NCBI GenBank assembly: GCA_023700245.1
Contig: JAJPRE010000001.1
Location: 1-64,000 of the forward strand
Direction of reading: 5' to 3'
DNA length: 64,000 nt
DNA from: Candidatus Thalassarchaeaceae archaeon
Lineage (GTDB): Archaea; Thermoplasmatota; Poseidoniia; Poseidoniales; Thalassarchaeaceae
Below the pieces are notes generated by a model. The model saw only the letters and a list, made by a program, of their open reading frames with translations, was not told where the DNA came from and ran no database searches. Shown here piece by piece: positions 1 through 10,475 of this stretch (the stretch's first letter is position 1; each line of letters opens with the position of its first letter). The translations under genes and the position numbers were made by a program.

Positions 1-520
1 TATTGAAACCGAATTCATTTAGATACAATTGCTCCCCCCTTAACTCATTATTTCTGTTATTTTCAAATATATTATTTTCAATTCCCCATGAAATTTCATT
101 AATCGTTAATGGCCTTAGTCTAATCCAAATTTTATTTGGCATCGACGTATAATCACAAACTCTCCCTAAGTCAACAAATCTTAGAGGATGGTTTTCTTCA
201 CCAGAGGTGTATAAAGAATATCCATATTTACGAAAGGTCGATGGTGAAGAGAGTAATTTATCTAAAAGGATGTAATCATTTTTTTTCGGATTAGTTGTCG
301 TAAAACTTATCACAAAACCTGTTTCCATAACTATGTCTTGCAAATGTCTTGACTTTACTATTGAAATTAGACATTTGCACATAGGCTCTCCTTCATTTTC
401 CAAAACTTCATCTTGCGTTCTTCCAAATTTGAATTTGGCTGTCTCTATATCGTCAAAATATATATTTTCATATTTTCTAAATAAAACTAATGACCATTCT
501 TTACTTCTTTGTTCCTTCAT
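1..520 (-). CDS. Uncharacterised protein, truncated at the left window edge (MKEQRSKEWSLVLFRKYENIYFDDIETAKFKFGRTQDEV...)
   Basis: Manual reverse-strand translation from ATG at 520 stays open to base 1 (about 173 codons). Not in the ORF track, probably because no stop lies inside the window. Confidence 0.7.
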   Translation of the reverse strand, partial: MKEQRSKEWSLVLFRKYENIYFDDIETAKFKFGRTQDEVLENEGEPMCKCLISIVKSRHLQDIVMETGFVISFTTTNPKKNDYILLDKLLSSPSTFRKYGYSLYTSGEENHPLRFVDLGRVCDYTSMPNKIWIRLRPLTINEISWGIENNIFENNRNNELRGEQLYLNEFGFN

Positions 521-543
521 AACATCACTTCTTTACTGGTAAG

Positions 544-906
544 TTAAATCTTACTCCATACTCCAAATGGCCCAATAATAGAATGGGACCAACATTGGTC
601 ACAAAGGTAGGAATATTGCCCGCCCGAAGTCTTGAAAACAAGAGAAGGATTATCTAAATGGGTGCTAATTATTCCTATTCTCTTACAATTTGGACATTTT
701 ATTGGAGGGTCTATCAAATGTGCCATTTCCTGGTATTCAATAGATTCTACTTTCCCAGTCTTCAAGTTTGGAATGATTCTAATTTCGCCTAAACAAGTAA
801 GTGTATGGAGGCTCATGGGATCATATATTTGCTCAATCATAAAATCTTGATTCTTGTGTGGTTCTACCATATTTTCAACTCCTCCTACATCCTGTCTTCT
901 TGCCAT
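544..906 (-). CDS. Uncharacterised protein with a CxxC...CxxC zinc-ribbon-like motif (CPNCKRIG...CDQCW)
   Basis: 120 aa ORF. The listed start overlaps the upstream ORF; a shorter start at MVEPHKNQ (about 867) is possible. Confidence 0.6.
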   Translation of the reverse strand: MARRQDVGGVENMVEPHKNQDFMIEQIYDPMSLHTLTCLGEIRIIPNLKTGKVESIEYQEMAHLIDPPIKCPNCKRIGIISTHLDNPSLVFKTSGGQYSYLCDQCWSHSIIGPFGVWSKI

Positions 907-1430
907 ATCTGCTCAAATGGTTCTGGGTAATATTCTAGTAAAAATGGTAAGAAATCTCTAGCCTTATCATCTAACTCTCCTATCTCGTTAAACCAAAAAA
1001 GCATTAATGCACCTGACCTAGTTACAGTCTTCTCATAAGTATTAGAGAAACCAATTATTTTCAAAATTCGAATATCGTTTATTTTGCTAATATTGAACTG
1101 AAATAATTGAATTGCAATCGGGCCCAAACCTGTTTTATCTGACAGTGATTTATAGATTAATATCCAAATATAACTAATCATTGTATTGAATTGTCTTTCA
1201 AATTTTCTTTGAATAAATAAACCATCATCTTCAACACTATCAGATCTAATTGCATCCGATTCCATCAATATTTCAAGAGATAAGTAAGGATCATCTTCAA
1301 TTATTTTTTCTGCAAGAGGGCAAATTAAAGCTAAATTTTCACCATATATATGCTCAATTTTTTTATGCAGCTTCCATCTATAATTCCATAATATTTTTTT
1401 TAATTCCATTTCTTTCCTGCCTGTAAACAT
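885..1430 (-). CDS. Uncharacterised protein
   Basis: 181 aa ORF; 3' end overlaps the 5' end of the next gene on the same strand, consistent with co-expression. No family recognised. Confidence 0.6.
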   Translation of the reverse strand: MFTGRKEMELKKILWNYRWKLHKKIEHIYGENLALICPLAEKIIEDDPYLSLEILMESDAIRSDSVEDDGLFIQRKFERQFNTMISYIWILIYKSLSDKTGLGPIAIQLFQFNISKINDIRILKIIGFSNTYEKTVTRSGALMLFWFNEIGELDDKARDFLPFLLEYYPEPFEQIWQEDRM

Positions 1431-1641
1431 ATTTCAACAACTCGGACAACCTCCGAAGTATTGAAGGTTAATTAACATATTTCGAATTAAGCAACCATCT
1501 TACAAGTCTTAAAGATAGAGAATTATGTAGTGATTTATTTGTAATTAATCTACAACAGTACTCTACAAAAGGTGTATTATCATACATAGAGAATAGTCCA
1601 AAAATGACACAGGCTGTATGTATTATAAATAATTTTACATT

Positions 1642-4362
1642 TTATACAGCACTTTCTTCCTTAGGAAGTAAGCCAAAAATACTCATCAAACAAGGTAGTA
1701 AAATTATACTAGAAACTAGTGCTAAAAGTATCGCAACTACGAATGCTTGACCGAATAATCTGAGAGGTAAAAGAGAGCTTAGATTGAGGACTGCGAATCC
1801 TCCTGCAGTAGTAAGTGCAGCAGCCATCATAGCCCTTCCAGTAGTTGCATTAGTCAAAGAAACCCAATTTACTATTCCTGCAGTTGGATTATGTTCAATC
1901 TCTTCATCCATCCTTGTTACAAAGTGAACAGCATAATCTACTCCTAACCCTAAAGTAAGCGCTCCTATTGTTACCGTTTGAGAGTTTAGTTGATATCCGA
2001 ACCATCCCATTAATCCATACACCCATACAACAACTATTGCAAGAGGTAGCCACATTACGAATCCTTTGAGCATTCCCCTTTGTGGTGTTTCTTCCCTTGA
2101 AACATTGATTACAACAAGCATAAGTAAAATCACTCCTGCAACTATTCCTGTGGATGCTACAGCAGATCTTGCCACATCTTCACTTATTTGAGCAAGAATC
2201 AATCCTCTTCCAGATACTTTGTATTCTCCGTCATTTGCATTTAATCCATTATCTAATCCTGTAACAAAATTAACTGTTTCTTGCCAATCTAAAGATGGTG
2301 CATAGAAACTAATCACAGTTTGTTTGAAATCTCCTCTTAGATATCTAAAAGTCAAATCTTGATTAGCATCAACCCAATTTTGTAATTGTAACCACTCAGG
2401 GCTATCGGTATCTATGGTATCTAATATTGCTCTTAATTCAGCATCTCTAGTGGCTTCTAATTCTAATAATTCCCATACGCCAGTTTGTTCAGAAATACTA
2501 GTATCAGCATCTAAAACAGACATTGCTTCAAGATAACTATCTCTTCCAGTATCACTGAATACTTCTGTATTAATTACAACATAAAGGGGAGCGGTATTCT
2601 GGCCAGCAAAATCATCACTCAAGACAAGGAAATCAGCTACAACTGGGATTTCTTCATCTAACTGATCTCTGAAATCAAAACCAATTTCTAGTTGAGATAT
2701 TCCTGCACCAATTGGTAAAGAAATTAGTAAAGCAGCGACAATAACAGTCATTGGATTGAGTGCTTGCTCACCTGACCAGATTGAAAATTTACTTTCTTCA
2801 ATTCTAACAGATTTTGCAATAGCAATCTTTTGAGGCTTTAGAATTGTTAATAATGCCGGTAGAGCAGTAATTGAAAGTAGATAGATGAAAAATAATCCAA
2901 CTGCGATTACTGTACCAAATACAACTAAGAAATTTTGAGCTGATAATCTAAAACTCAGAAATCCTACCATATCTGTAAAAATTGCAACAACTAATGCAGC
3001 AGAAGTTAGAACAGTTCCAGTTTTAATTGCCCTAGCCCTTGCTTCTGCAGAAAAATCAGCCATAGTTTCTTTTCCTTCTGAATCTAAATTTGCTAATTCT
3101 TCACGGTAACGTAAAACAACGTGCAATCCGTAATCAACACCTATTGCTAGAAGTAATATCGGTATACTATTCATAGCACCATTAAATTCAAGTTTTAGTA
3201 TTCCTGCAACTCCATAAGTAGCTCCAATTGCTAATAAAGTAAGGAAAATAACAATACTAGTATCCCTTATACTTCTGAATTGCCTCCACAATATAATTCC
3301 AAGAATTACAATCGATGCACTAGTAAGAATTCCAATTTCAGCACCAAGATTACCCGCTTGCTCTTCTGCAAATCTATTAAATCCAAATACAGTAATTGTA
3401 CTTCCATGGGTTTCTTGTAATGATTCTTCTAATCCTAATGTCATTTCACTTATTATTGGTGAAACTTCAGTATCTAATTCCATATTGTGAACTGAGGGCT
3501 TTGTATCAATTGCTAATGTTACTAATGCTATATTTGCTTCAGACCACGGATTATCTCTTGATTCTGAAGGGAACATACTCATCATTCCAGTCCTCAAATC
3601 TATTTCTTGAAGCGCACTTAATGGTGCTAAACTGGCCATTGCTTGTCCTTGTAGAGGGGCAATTGATGCATTTTGTGTCTCATTCCTATTTTCAGTAAGG
3701 CTAGAAACCATGCCAATCAACATTCCAATCTTTTCAGCATTATTCTCTCCTGAATCCATTCTAGATTGCCATTCACCAGGCATTCCAACATTCCAGTTGT
3801 CTAAATCATCTGAATCAGGATATTCTGTAGAAGGCATAGTTGAAATAATAATCATAGCTTCAGAAATAGCAGAACTTAGATTCACATCATCAGCCATTGT
3901 CACATTCATTAATGCAGTTTCAACTGCATCTGACCAAGTATCAGATATTGGATCTTGTATTTGTTGCCAAAAAATAACTGAGCTTGCAGGACCTGAATTT
4001 GGTGATCCTCCAAATAATCCATAATGATAATCAATCATTTTTGAATTTTCTAAATCTCCTGTATGAGTTAACATATCAGATTCTATATTTGCAAGCAAGT
4101 TCCATGTTGCTTCATTTTCTAAATCTCCAACTTCGAATCTAACAATAGATCTGACTAAATCTACATCTACTGTATATGTATCTTCTACTTCATAGAGTAA
4201 ATCTGTAGTTTCATTATCTGGATAAAAAGCATCTTCAGAATTATCAAAAACTATGTATTGAGCAAATGAGGATAAGGCTAGAATACTTATCACAGCTACT
4301 GCAATTACAGTTTTTGGTTTGTCTACAGACATTTCGCTTAAAGTATCGAATGGGTTTTTCAT
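1642..4362 (-). CDS. RND superfamily / MMPL-type membrane transporter
   Basis: 906 aa; two repeats of multi-TM segments with GVDYGLHVVLRYREE and GVDYAVHFVTRMDEE motifs typical of RND exporters. Confidence 0.88.
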   Translation of the reverse strand: MKNPFDTLSEMSVDKPKTVIAVAVISILALSSFAQYIVFDNSEDAFYPDNETTDLLYEVEDTYTVDVDLVRSIVRFEVGDLENEATWNLLANIESDMLTHTGDLENSKMIDYHYGLFGGSPNSGPASSVIFWQQIQDPISDTWSDAVETALMNVTMADDVNLSSAISEAMIIISTMPSTEYPDSDDLDNWNVGMPGEWQSRMDSGENNAEKIGMLIGMVSSLTENRNETQNASIAPLQGQAMASLAPLSALQEIDLRTGMMSMFPSESRDNPWSEANIALVTLAIDTKPSVHNMELDTEVSPIISEMTLGLEESLQETHGSTITVFGFNRFAEEQAGNLGAEIGILTSASIVILGIILWRQFRSIRDTSIVIFLTLLAIGATYGVAGILKLEFNGAMNSIPILLLAIGVDYGLHVVLRYREELANLDSEGKETMADFSAEARARAIKTGTVLTSAALVVAIFTDMVGFLSFRLSAQNFLVVFGTVIAVGLFFIYLLSITALPALLTILKPQKIAIAKSVRIEESKFSIWSGEQALNPMTVIVAALLISLPIGAGISQLEIGFDFRDQLDEEIPVVADFLVLSDDFAGQNTAPLYVVINTEVFSDTGRDSYLEAMSVLDADTSISEQTGVWELLELEATRDAELRAILDTIDTDSPEWLQLQNWVDANQDLTFRYLRGDFKQTVISFYAPSLDWQETVNFVTGLDNGLNANDGEYKVSGRGLILAQISEDVARSAVASTGIVAGVILLMLVVINVSREETPQRGMLKGFVMWLPLAIVVVWVYGLMGWFGYQLNSQTVTIGALTLGLGVDYAVHFVTRMDEEIEHNPTAGIVNWVSLTNATTGRAMMAAALTTAGGFAVLNLSSLLPLRLFGQAFVVAILLALVSSIILLPCLMSIFGLLPKEESAV

Positions 4363-4832
4363 ACAATTATTCCTCTGGATTTTATTACTTTCAATGCTTT
4401 ATTTACGTGACCAGTTACTCCTAACTGGCTGGTATGTGCAAAGGCAATAATTCCGGCCGGGTCTATTACGAATGTAACTCTTGCCCGCAAGAAGCCAAAG
4501 TCCTTCTTCAATTTCAGTGCTTTAGCTAATGCTCCGCCCTTATCGCTTAATAGCGGATATTGTAATTTATATCTCTTCTTGAATCGCTTATGAGATGAAA
4601 CAGAATCTGAAGAAACACCGTATAGTAAAATTCCAGCTTCACTGAATTTCTCATATCTATCTCTGAATGAACATGATTGTAATGTACAACCTGGAGATTC
4701 ATCCTTAGGGTAGAAGAATACAACCGTCCATTTATTTTCCATATTATCATTAGAAACTAGATTATTTTCATCATCATAAGATTCAAAATTAGGAAATTTA
4801 GTTCCTAAAAGATATGCATGAGCATCAGCCAT
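4359..4832 (-). CDS. bcp: Peroxiredoxin, Bcp/AhpC-TSA family
   Basis: 157 aa; VVFFYPKDESPGCTLQSCSFRD active-site motif. Confidence 0.92.
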   Translation of the reverse strand: MADAHAYLLGTKFPNFESYDDENNLVSNDNMENKWTVVFFYPKDESPGCTLQSCSFRDRYEKFSEAGILLYGVSSDSVSSHKRFKKRYKLQYPLLSDKGGALAKALKLKKDFGFLRARVTFVIDPAGIIAFAHTSQLGVTGHVNKALKVIKSRGIIV

Positions 4833-4836
4833 TTAG

Positions 4837-6243
4837 TTATCTCCACTTACCTAGTGAATCACTTAGCGCTGATTGAAGATCTGTATGAATAAATTCGTAT
4901 CCCGATTCTTGCAAATTCTTTGGAAGTACTCTTTGACTGTCTAAGGTGAGCCTTGCTCCCATTTCTCCAAACATAATTTTCATCATAAACCCTGGAAGAG
5001 GTGCAAAGGCAGGCCTTCTCAAGACTCTACCTAGGTCCTTTGCAAATTGCTTTTGTCTTACTGGATTTGGAGCTGTTAAGTTGTATTCTCCAGATACTCC
5101 CTCACTCATCATTAAGTGATACATGGAATATATTTGATCATCCATTGAAATCCAAGACATCCATTGCTTTCCACTTCCTATAGGGCCTCCTCCGCCCATT
5201 TTAGCAGGTAACAACATTTTACCCAAAGCTCCACCGACTGCAGAAATTACAATACCTGTTCTCATGTGAACTGTCCTTATTCCAGCTTCCTTAGCCGGAT
5301 TTGCACTATTTTCCCATTCTTTACAAACATCAGTTAGGAAATAACCATCTTCTCCACTAGTACTACTCTCATCTAATTCTTCATCTCCACGATTTCCATA
5401 GTAACCAATTGCACTAGCCATCATGAATAAGTCAGGCTTATCTTCAAGACTCGCTAATGTTTTGCTTAGTAATTCAGTACTATTTACTCTACTATCCCTA
5501 ATTGCTGCTTTTCTCTTTTTACTCCATCTCTTGTCGCCTATTCCTACGCCACCTAGGTGGATTACTACATCAAAACCTTCCAATTCTTTTGCATTTATTT
5601 CACCCTTGTCAGGACTCCAAGATATTTCATTTTTATTTGAATCAGCAGCTCTTCTAACTAATCTCCAAACTTCGTGATTTCCTGTATCTAAGAAAGCTAC
5701 TAATTGAGTTCCGATTAATCCAGATGAGCCAACTACCAATATCTTCTTTCTTGGCATATCAAGAAACTTAGCATGATTATCTAAATCTCTTTTCAAACGA
5801 AACTCTCTTGCTTTAAACATAGATGAAATACGTCCTGTAACTAAAGATCCTCCTAGTACTTTGTCAACTAACATCCCTAATGGTCCGAATGGGACGCTAT
5901 ATGTCACATCATCAACAACAGTAGTAACTCCGTTTTCCTCTTTTAGATAGTGATCATGATCCCATTTCCAAAATGGACCCTTGACCATTGTATCTGCAAA
6001 GTAGTTTGGCTTATCGTACCCAGTATGTTCTGCAACCCATGTCAAATTGATGAATGGAGCACCTGGTGCTGGAAATTTGAATACTCTTTGAGACCCAACT
6101 TCTAGTGAATCATCAGCCCTTACTTCTTGAGCAACTTCCCAAGGAGGCATTAGTCTTCTGAAAGACCCTTCATGCTCAAACCAAGCAAATGTAGTATCTA
6201 TATCCGCATTAACAACAGTTTCATGTTTGTAGTTTGTTGGCAT
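4837..6243 (-). CDS. TIGR01777-type NAD-dependent epimerase with N-terminal SRPBCC-like domain
   Basis: 468 aa; N-terminal SRPBCC-like region (MPTNYKHETVVNADIDTTFAWFEHEGSFRRL) and Rossmann motif ILVVGSSGLIGTQLVAFL; C-terminal DUF1731-like RVLPKNLQESGYEF. Confidence 0.85.
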   Translation of the reverse strand: MPTNYKHETVVNADIDTTFAWFEHEGSFRRLMPPWEVAQEVRADDSLEVGSQRVFKFPAPGAPFINLTWVAEHTGYDKPNYFADTMVKGPFWKWDHDHYLKEENGVTTVVDDVTYSVPFGPLGMLVDKVLGGSLVTGRISSMFKAREFRLKRDLDNHAKFLDMPRKKILVVGSSGLIGTQLVAFLDTGNHEVWRLVRRAADSNKNEISWSPDKGEINAKELEGFDVVIHLGGVGIGDKRWSKKRKAAIRDSRVNSTELLSKTLASLEDKPDLFMMASAIGYYGNRGDEELDESSTSGEDGYFLTDVCKEWENSANPAKEAGIRTVHMRTGIVISAVGGALGKMLLPAKMGGGGPIGSGKQWMSWISMDDQIYSMYHLMMSEGVSGEYNLTAPNPVRQKQFAKDLGRVLRRPAFAPLPGFMMKIMFGEMGARLTLDSQRVLPKNLQESGYEFIHTDLQSALSDSLGKWR

Positions 6244-6244
6244 A

Positions 6245-7789
6245 TCATAACCTCTCTATTTCCTTTGGCAATGGGGCGTTCTCTGACCAGCGACTTATGT
6301 AATTTTTGAGTTTTAACTTCCTTCTTGCACTTTCAGTTGTCATATATCGAACCTTTCCGAATACTGGTCTTTCAGGCCCCCAAGCTCTATCATGACGTCC
6401 TAAAACCCAGAATATTCCAGTGTAGGAATTTGGATCTCTTCCATCTAGTGCCCATCTATCATTTATTCGAATCATCCAATCAGCAGCAGTATTCGGGTCG
6501 GGAGCCCACTCTAAAATTTTCTTACCCCAAACCATTCTCATATAATTATGAATTATCCCAGTTCGCAAAAGCTCTCTTTGAGCTGCGTTCCAAACATCAT
6601 TGTCTGTATTTGCATTTTCAATATCTTCGAATGAGTAAGACTCTCGATCATCATCAGCATGCTCACTCAGAGATTTTTTAGCCCAATTTGGTATTGAATC
6701 AATGGATTTGTGATCTCTTCTATAATGTGCAAAGTTGAATCCTAATTCTCTCCAAGTTATTATTTGGTCAAGGAATGACTCTTCACTTTCAGATAAACCC
6801 CACCATCCAGAACGAGTACCTTTACCCATATCTTCGAAACACGTCATGTCATATGTCCATTTACTTCTTTCAAACAACTGAACAATAACTTCGATAGTTG
6901 ATAAGTGCCCGAAATGGAAGAATGGTGAAAGTGTACTTACTGCCGGATCTTCTGTATTATTCCTATCAGAAGAATATCTTCTTAGATTTATTTCAAGAAA
7001 CATTTCCATTCTTTTTTTTGCTTCAAAACGCCCACCTGGTATTTTTTTTACTGGTTTGACTACGTGATCAATATCTAGAGGGGCCATTGCTTCTTGTGAT
7101 ATTTTTCCTGTTTCTGCAACTCTCCATAACCACTCTAGAGGAGTAAATTGAACTTCTATAGCAGCAAAAAGAGAAACCATTTCTAATTCATCAAACATTA
7201 AATTTTTAGCAACATTTTTCATTGAATTTCTCAAAGGTAAGTTTAGAAGAGCATCTGCCATACTTCTTTGTACATGTTTTCTAAATGAGTAGGCTGTTAG
7301 ATGTTCTTTGCCCGCCCATGCCATTGGTAAAATTCCATTTGAATCTGCTGCTTCTAATTGCACCTTACATATTAAAGCGGCCCTTTCCATAACCAATCTT
7401 GGTAAATATGTAGGATAATCATCAATTATAACTGCACAAGCGTGACTTGATAATTTCTTTAGCAAATCAACTCCAGCATCTTTGTGAGTTTCAACCCAGG
7501 GTAAATATGTGACCTTATTTTTTGCAAATATTTTAGAATTATCAAGCATACCTTGAACCGTGAAAGCCAATATTCTTTCATTAGCCCATTCGTGCCTAAT
7601 TGACATACACTCTACAACCATGACCGGCTTGTCCATTTCTAGAGATAGCTCAACCGCTCTGTCCAAGGCAGAATTGTAATGAAATCTTCTAGATGAAGTC
7701 ATCCAATATAGTATGTAGTCGCCGTTAACATTGGTTTCAAGGGAATTTAATTTGCGAATCCTAGATTCTTTTTCTTGAACCACAACCAT
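6245..7789 (-). CDS. phr: Deoxyribodipyrimidine photolyase, class II-like
   Basis: 514 aa; DYILYWMTSSRRFHYNSALDRAVELS N-terminus and RTGIIHNYMRMVWGKKILEW...DPNSYTGIFWVLGRHDRAWGPERPVFGKVRYM C-terminal FAD-binding motifs. Confidence 0.92.
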   Translation of the reverse strand: MVVVQEKESRIRKLNSLETNVNGDYILYWMTSSRRFHYNSALDRAVELSLEMDKPVMVVECMSIRHEWANERILAFTVQGMLDNSKIFAKNKVTYLPWVETHKDAGVDLLKKLSSHACAVIIDDYPTYLPRLVMERAALICKVQLEAADSNGILPMAWAGKEHLTAYSFRKHVQRSMADALLNLPLRNSMKNVAKNLMFDELEMVSLFAAIEVQFTPLEWLWRVAETGKISQEAMAPLDIDHVVKPVKKIPGGRFEAKKRMEMFLEINLRRYSSDRNNTEDPAVSTLSPFFHFGHLSTIEVIVQLFERSKWTYDMTCFEDMGKGTRSGWWGLSESEESFLDQIITWRELGFNFAHYRRDHKSIDSIPNWAKKSLSEHADDDRESYSFEDIENANTDNDVWNAAQRELLRTGIIHNYMRMVWGKKILEWAPDPNTAADWMIRINDRWALDGRDPNSYTGIFWVLGRHDRAWGPERPVFGKVRYMTTESARRKLKLKNYISRWSENAPLPKEIERL

Positions 7790-7917
7790 ATGTACAACTA
7801 CCTGTAATTTTCGTCTACTTTCAACTCACCTATAAGTAAGTGTTTTCAAATATTCAAAATTATATTTGTAATGGAAATAAACATCCATTCATAAGCAGCT
7901 AGTTTCGCTCAGCAAAT

Positions 7918-8526
7918 ATGACTATCCAAAAATGGAAAGGTGCTGAACCAATAGATATTGAAGCCGACGCCATGCTCCCAACTGAGCATGGGAATTTCAA
8001 AATAAGGGTCACTGTAGACTCAAAGGGAAAGGAACACTCTCTTCTATACACAGGAGACTTACAATCTTGCCATGCACCATTAATCAGGATTCATTCTGAA
8101 TGCCTCACAGGAGATGCGTTTGGATCAATGAAATGCGATTGTGGCCCACAACTAAGACTATCAATGCAAAAAATCCAGGAAGAAGGGACTGGAGCTATTC
8201 TTTACTTGCGACAAGAAGGTCGTGACATTGGACTTCACTCTAAAATTAAAGCATACGCATTGCAAGATAAAGGATACGATACACTAGATGCAAACCTCGC
8301 ATTAGGCCTACCAGCAGATGCAAGAGAATATTCAATAGCAGCTACCATGCTGAAGGAAATGGGGATATCTCAAGTGCGCATGATGACAAATAATCCTCTC
8401 AAAGTAAAGGGGTTAGAAGAGAACGGCATAGAAGTTTTAGAGCGCAAAGAACACATAAGTGGAATAGGACAATTTAACAAAGATTATCTCGCAACAAAGA
8501 AAAGGAGAATGGGGCACATACTCTAA
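7918..8526 (+). CDS. ribA: GTP cyclohydrolase II
   Basis: 202 aa; RIHSECLTGDAFGSMKCDCGPQL, YLRQEGRDIGL and MTNNPLKVKGLEENGI motifs. Confidence 0.93.
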   Translation: MTIQKWKGAEPIDIEADAMLPTEHGNFKIRVTVDSKGKEHSLLYTGDLQSCHAPLIRIHSECLTGDAFGSMKCDCGPQLRLSMQKIQEEGTGAILYLRQEGRDIGLHSKIKAYALQDKGYDTLDANLALGLPADAREYSIAATMLKEMGISQVRMMTNNPLKVKGLEENGIEVLERKEHISGIGQFNKDYLATKKRRMGHIL

Positions 8527-8567
8527 AATTTGGAGTAAATTCTATTTAATTTTAAGGAGAATGAATT

Positions 8568-9041
8568 ATGACATCACTAATCGGATCTATAGCACCAATG
8601 TTTGCCCTAAAAACTAGTGATAATGAAGACTTTTCATTATCAGACCTAGATGGTCAATGGAAAGTAATTTTCTTCTATGCAAAAGATGGCTCTCCAGCGT
8701 GCAAGAGAGGATGTCTTTCTTTCAAAGACCAGTATGATTTATTTCGTTCTCTGACTCCTCCAGTAGAAGTTATTGGGATAAGTCAAGATTCAGTCGAACA
8801 ACATAAAGAATTCAAAGAAGACTTAAAATTGCCCTTCACATTACTTTCAGACCCTGGAAGGAAAGTAGCATTAGAATATGAAGTAGCTACTCACCTTGGA
8901 GTATTTCCTGCAAAATCTACTTTCTTATTAGGGCCTGATAATACCATTCACCATGTTTACGACTGGCTATTCAGACCTAGAACCCATGTTGCAAAGATAC
9001 TTTCTTCAATGAGTGAAATTACAGATGGAGCAGGATTCTGA
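8568..9041 (+). CDS. Peroxiredoxin, AhpC/TSA (Bcp-like)
   Basis: 157 aa; VIFFYAKDGSPACKRGCLSFKDQY; second peroxiredoxin of the window. Confidence 0.88.
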   Translation: MTSLIGSIAPMFALKTSDNEDFSLSDLDGQWKVIFFYAKDGSPACKRGCLSFKDQYDLFRSLTPPVEVIGISQDSVEQHKEFKEDLKLPFTLLSDPGRKVALEYEVATHLGVFPAKSTFLLGPDNTIHHVYDWLFRPRTHVAKILSSMSEITDGAGF

Positions 9042-10417
9042 TGAATTGGACTACTTTATTAGTCGATGCTGGCCTCTCAGAAAGAGAAGCCGAAGTAGTA
9101 ATTGTCCTCTCAAATAAATCTAATCTCAAAGCAAGTGAATTAGCAAAAGAACTCGGAACAACTCGGTTAGATGCTTACAATTCTCTCGAGAGATTACAAA
9201 GTACAGGATTAGTAACTGTTACCGTGGACAGGCCAATGAAATTTTCAAGTCCTCCATTAAAAAATGTATTAGAGCATTTGATAAATATTAGAAAGGAACA
9301 ACTCTCTAAGATTCAACAAGGGTTTGAAGATATCAAACAAGGTAATTCACAATATGTACAAGAAGATGTAACAGAACCAGCAGAAGTAGAGCCAAAATTT
9401 GCTGTATTGAAGGAAAGAATTCATATCTTTACAAAGATGGAAAAGATGGCAAAAGATTCTCAACATTCCCTTATCCTAACATTAGGAAAATTTGGAATAT
9501 TACACTTGTGTAGAAGTACAGCTCTTTCTGAAGTCAATAAGGCTGCACAACGAGGAGTCGAAGTCAGAGTCATAGCGCAACTAGATCGCAGAACAATTCG
9601 ATTCTTCTCAGAGTTAGATCCTTCAGTTTCAGTTCGTCATAGTGATGATTTAGAATCTCAAGGCACAGTAGTAGATTCCTCTGAAGCAATTCAATATCTA
9701 AATACAGAAGAAAATCCAGTAGGTCGTGGAAAAACTGATGCAGCTTTATTGATTGAATCGGCACCGTTTGCAGACTCACAGAGAAATCTAATCGAAAGTA
9801 TTTGGGAAGAAGCCATACCATTTTCTTTAGCATCAAAAAGATTCACTGAAGAAAGAATCGTTGATCCTCTCAAACTAACATTAGACGGTGGATCGTTCTT
9901 GGATAGAATTCGTGATGTTTTACAAATATCTGATGAATTACCTGAATCAGACTCTCCATTCAATCTTGATGCTTTCATGGCCTCTGGATTAGAAATAAGT
10001 GACGCAAGAAAGAAGTTAGGAACTGGGGGAATCGCTAGCCTTAGCACATTCGGTATTGATGTAGGATCTCTTCTACGTCAAGTTGGAAATAGAATAGGTG
10101 AAGAATTAGCATTCAGCCTAAGGAAGATAGATGGGCATGTAGAATTTCTTAGTGAAATGATGGATTGGTATGAATATGCTGGTTTAGGTGAATTAAACTA
10201 TGATTCCGACCCCACTTTCCATATCAAAGTCCACCTATCATCCAACACAGATAATTTGGAAGAACTTCCTTTGTGGGAATTGGACGATGGCATAATTGAA
10301 GGTACATTGATGAGCAGATATTCAGCAATAAATGAAGTATCAATTGAAAGAATTCAATCTCCAGAAAATTCCGATGAATTTTGTAGATATAATTTGATAT
10401 TATCTGATGATAATTAG
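9041..10417 (+). CDS. TrmB-family-like transcriptional regulator
   Basis: 458 aa; N-terminal wHTH (AGLSEREAEVVIVLSNKSNLKASELAKELGTTRLDAYNSLERLQSTGLV) followed by a PLD-like/TrmB effector region. Start overlaps the stop of the preceding gene. Confidence 0.75.
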   Translation: MNWTTLLVDAGLSEREAEVVIVLSNKSNLKASELAKELGTTRLDAYNSLERLQSTGLVTVTVDRPMKFSSPPLKNVLEHLINIRKEQLSKIQQGFEDIKQGNSQYVQEDVTEPAEVEPKFAVLKERIHIFTKMEKMAKDSQHSLILTLGKFGILHLCRSTALSEVNKAAQRGVEVRVIAQLDRRTIRFFSELDPSVSVRHSDDLESQGTVVDSSEAIQYLNTEENPVGRGKTDAALLIESAPFADSQRNLIESIWEEAIPFSLASKRFTEERIVDPLKLTLDGGSFLDRIRDVLQISDELPESDSPFNLDAFMASGLEISDARKKLGTGGIASLSTFGIDVGSLLRQVGNRIGEELAFSLRKIDGHVEFLSEMMDWYEYAGLGELNYDSDPTFHIKVHLSSNTDNLEELPLWELDDGIIEGTLMSRYSAINEVSIERIQSPENSDEFCRYNLILSDDN

Positions 10418-10475
10418 ATTTAGTATCTTTTTTTATTACTATCAGTTATATTCTATTACATTTGGAGACGTAATC

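Noticed and set aside
3396-4024. Plus-strand ORFs of 100 and 104 aa inside the RND transporter gene
   Set aside because: Antisense to a clear 906-aa transporter with no recognisable domains; treated as spurious.
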